Of a stretch of 64,000 bases of DNA, positions 63,518 through 64,000 are shown piece by piece. Numbering within the stretch: position 1 is the stretch's first letter; each line of letters begins with the position of its first letter. A program made the position numbers and the translations under genes. The notes under the pieces are model-generated. The model saw nothing but the letters and a program-made list of their open reading frames with translations. It ran no database searches and was not told the DNA's origin. Origin of the DNA: an uncultured Desulfobacteraceae bacterium. GTDB lineage: Bacteria > Desulfobacterota > Desulfobacteria > Desulfobacterales > UBA5852. The DNA is taken from positions 168,359-232,358 of the forward strand of contig CAJXSL010000009.1 in the NCBI GenBank assembly GCA_913060875.1, given 5' to 3'.

Positions 63518-63924
63518 AATGTCACTTTCCTTTCCATCATAGATGATCGATATCAACTGATATTAACCACTTAAGACAGTTGCCGCCAACAGTCAAGAAC
63601 CGATGTATAAATCCCTCAGTTTGGCCTGATCTGGTTGGGTTTCACCGGGATTCCCGTGTAAACGGGTGCGTTGATTGTCGTGTTGACGGCAACGCGCGTT
63701 TCATTCCGGACGCCATGCTTCCACCCGTCGGCAACGTAGATGACCGGCTTGCAAACGAACAGGCCCTATGATAAAAAATTGTTTTCCGAAACGCATCTTC
63801 CAGACACCGAGGCCTTTTGCGGATCGCACCCCGCGAAAGGTCTGCCGACAAGCACTGCTATACCAGCGAGGCCATCCCCGCCGCCCATAATCGTCAACTG
63901 CTTTACGAAAAAGGGGACACGCGC
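63518..63924. other. Divergent intergenic region, cooC-acyl-CoA dehydrogenase
   Basis: No gene is supported. CCTTTTGCGG and CCGCGAAAGG (63813-63840) form a 10-bp stem with one T-G pair and an 8-nt loop, without a T-run; it lies about 85 bp before the acyl-CoA dehydrogenase start and could act in its leader. Confidence 0.35.
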
Positions 63925-64000
63925 ATGGAATTTGAGCTCAACCGAACACAGCAGGAGATTCAGAAAGCCGTTAAGGATTTCACCAAGGGCGAATTTGACA
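63925..64000 (+). CDS. Acyl-CoA dehydrogenase, N-terminal fragment (continues past window)
   Basis: Only 25 codons are present: MEFELNRTQQEIQKAVKDFT and on. This is the standard start of acyl-CoA dehydrogenases (short hydrophobic strand, then the first helix with Q-x-x-I-x-x-A-V-K-D-F). AAAAGGGGA stands about eleven bases upstream. It would oxidise an acyl-CoA with electron-transfer flavoprotein; the chain length cannot be judged from this piece. Confidence 0.78.
   Translation, partial: MEFELNRTQQEIQKAVKDFTKGEFD

Noticed and set aside
1..64000. tRNA genes, rRNA genes, CRISPR arrays, prophage or intact IS elements
   Set aside because: No T-loop-like tRNA ends, repeat-spacer pattern, transposase, integrase or phage structural genes were seen on either strand.

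Overview
The window looks like a chromosomal piece of a strictly anaerobic Gram-negative member of the Desulfobacterota, most like the Desulfobacteraceae/Desulfosarcinaceae sulfate reducers. The grounds are a glycyl radical enzyme operon, an indolepyruvate:ferredoxin oxidoreductase (iorAB), a CooC-type CODH maturation ATPase, a RACo-like ASKHA protein, the lpxC-DUF4390-ntrYX-rsmD-coaD order, a DUF6178-like protein and a selenoprotein of a type common in sulfate reducers. The taxonomic call is inference. I saw no tRNA, rRNA, CRISPR array, phage or intact insertion sequence.

Layout. (1) 1-5.8 kb, minus strand: an operon of a PadR regulator, two SDR-type oxidoreductases, a glycyl radical enzyme and a CoA-transferase subunit cut by the window edge; its promoter carries a palindrome suited to autoregulation. 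(2) 6-13.7 kb: small RNA-binding, stress and motility genes (RRM protein, amphi-Trp protein, trmO, chemoreceptor, tandem Usp, flgM), then an unmarked 70-residue glutaredoxin-like selenoprotein with two in-frame UGA codons, a PIG3-type quinone oxidoreductase, fabF and a Cys-rich small protein. (3) 14-17 kb: two divergent single-domain cyclic-nucleotide-binding proteins and comM. (4) 17-31 kb, mostly plus strand: lpxC, DUF4390, ntrY/ntrX-like system, rsmD, coaD, a LysR regulator of the type linked to selenium metabolism, pcm, a K+ channel, 5-formyl-THF cyclo-ligase, serS, thrC and a TPR lipoprotein. (5) 31.6-37.6 kb, minus strand: xre-pilMNOPQ, the type IV pilus alignment and secretin operon. 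(6) 38-45 kb: a second sigma-54 two-component system, a TPR membrane protein, a PfkB kinase, an SH3 protein, a PflX-type radical SAM protein and an FmdB zinc ribbon. (7) 45-56 kb: recN, iorBA, rdgB, GTP-type pckG, ampG-like transporter and a DUF6178-like protein, followed by a 92-bp hairpin repeat. (8) 56-63.5 kb, minus strand: cooC, an AcuC-like deacetylase, an AcuB-like CBS protein, prmA, a sirtuin, an ASKHA protein and a cyclase-like FHA-GAF protein. An acyl-CoA dehydrogenase begins at the right edge.

How it fits together: the cell ferments or oxidises amino-acid- and fatty-acid-derived substrates through CoA esters (CoA transferase, iorAB, acyl-CoA dehydrogenase), makes sugars through PEPCK, and probably uses a corrinoid/CODH C1 pathway (ASKHA, CooC). 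Regulation leans on sigma-54 two-component systems and possibly cyclic nucleotides. The most notable items are the double-selenocysteine protein with two candidate SECIS hairpins at nearly the same offset from each UGA, the two-class deacetylase cluster, the cyclase-like protein lacking key catalytic residues, and the structured leader in front of the RRM gene.
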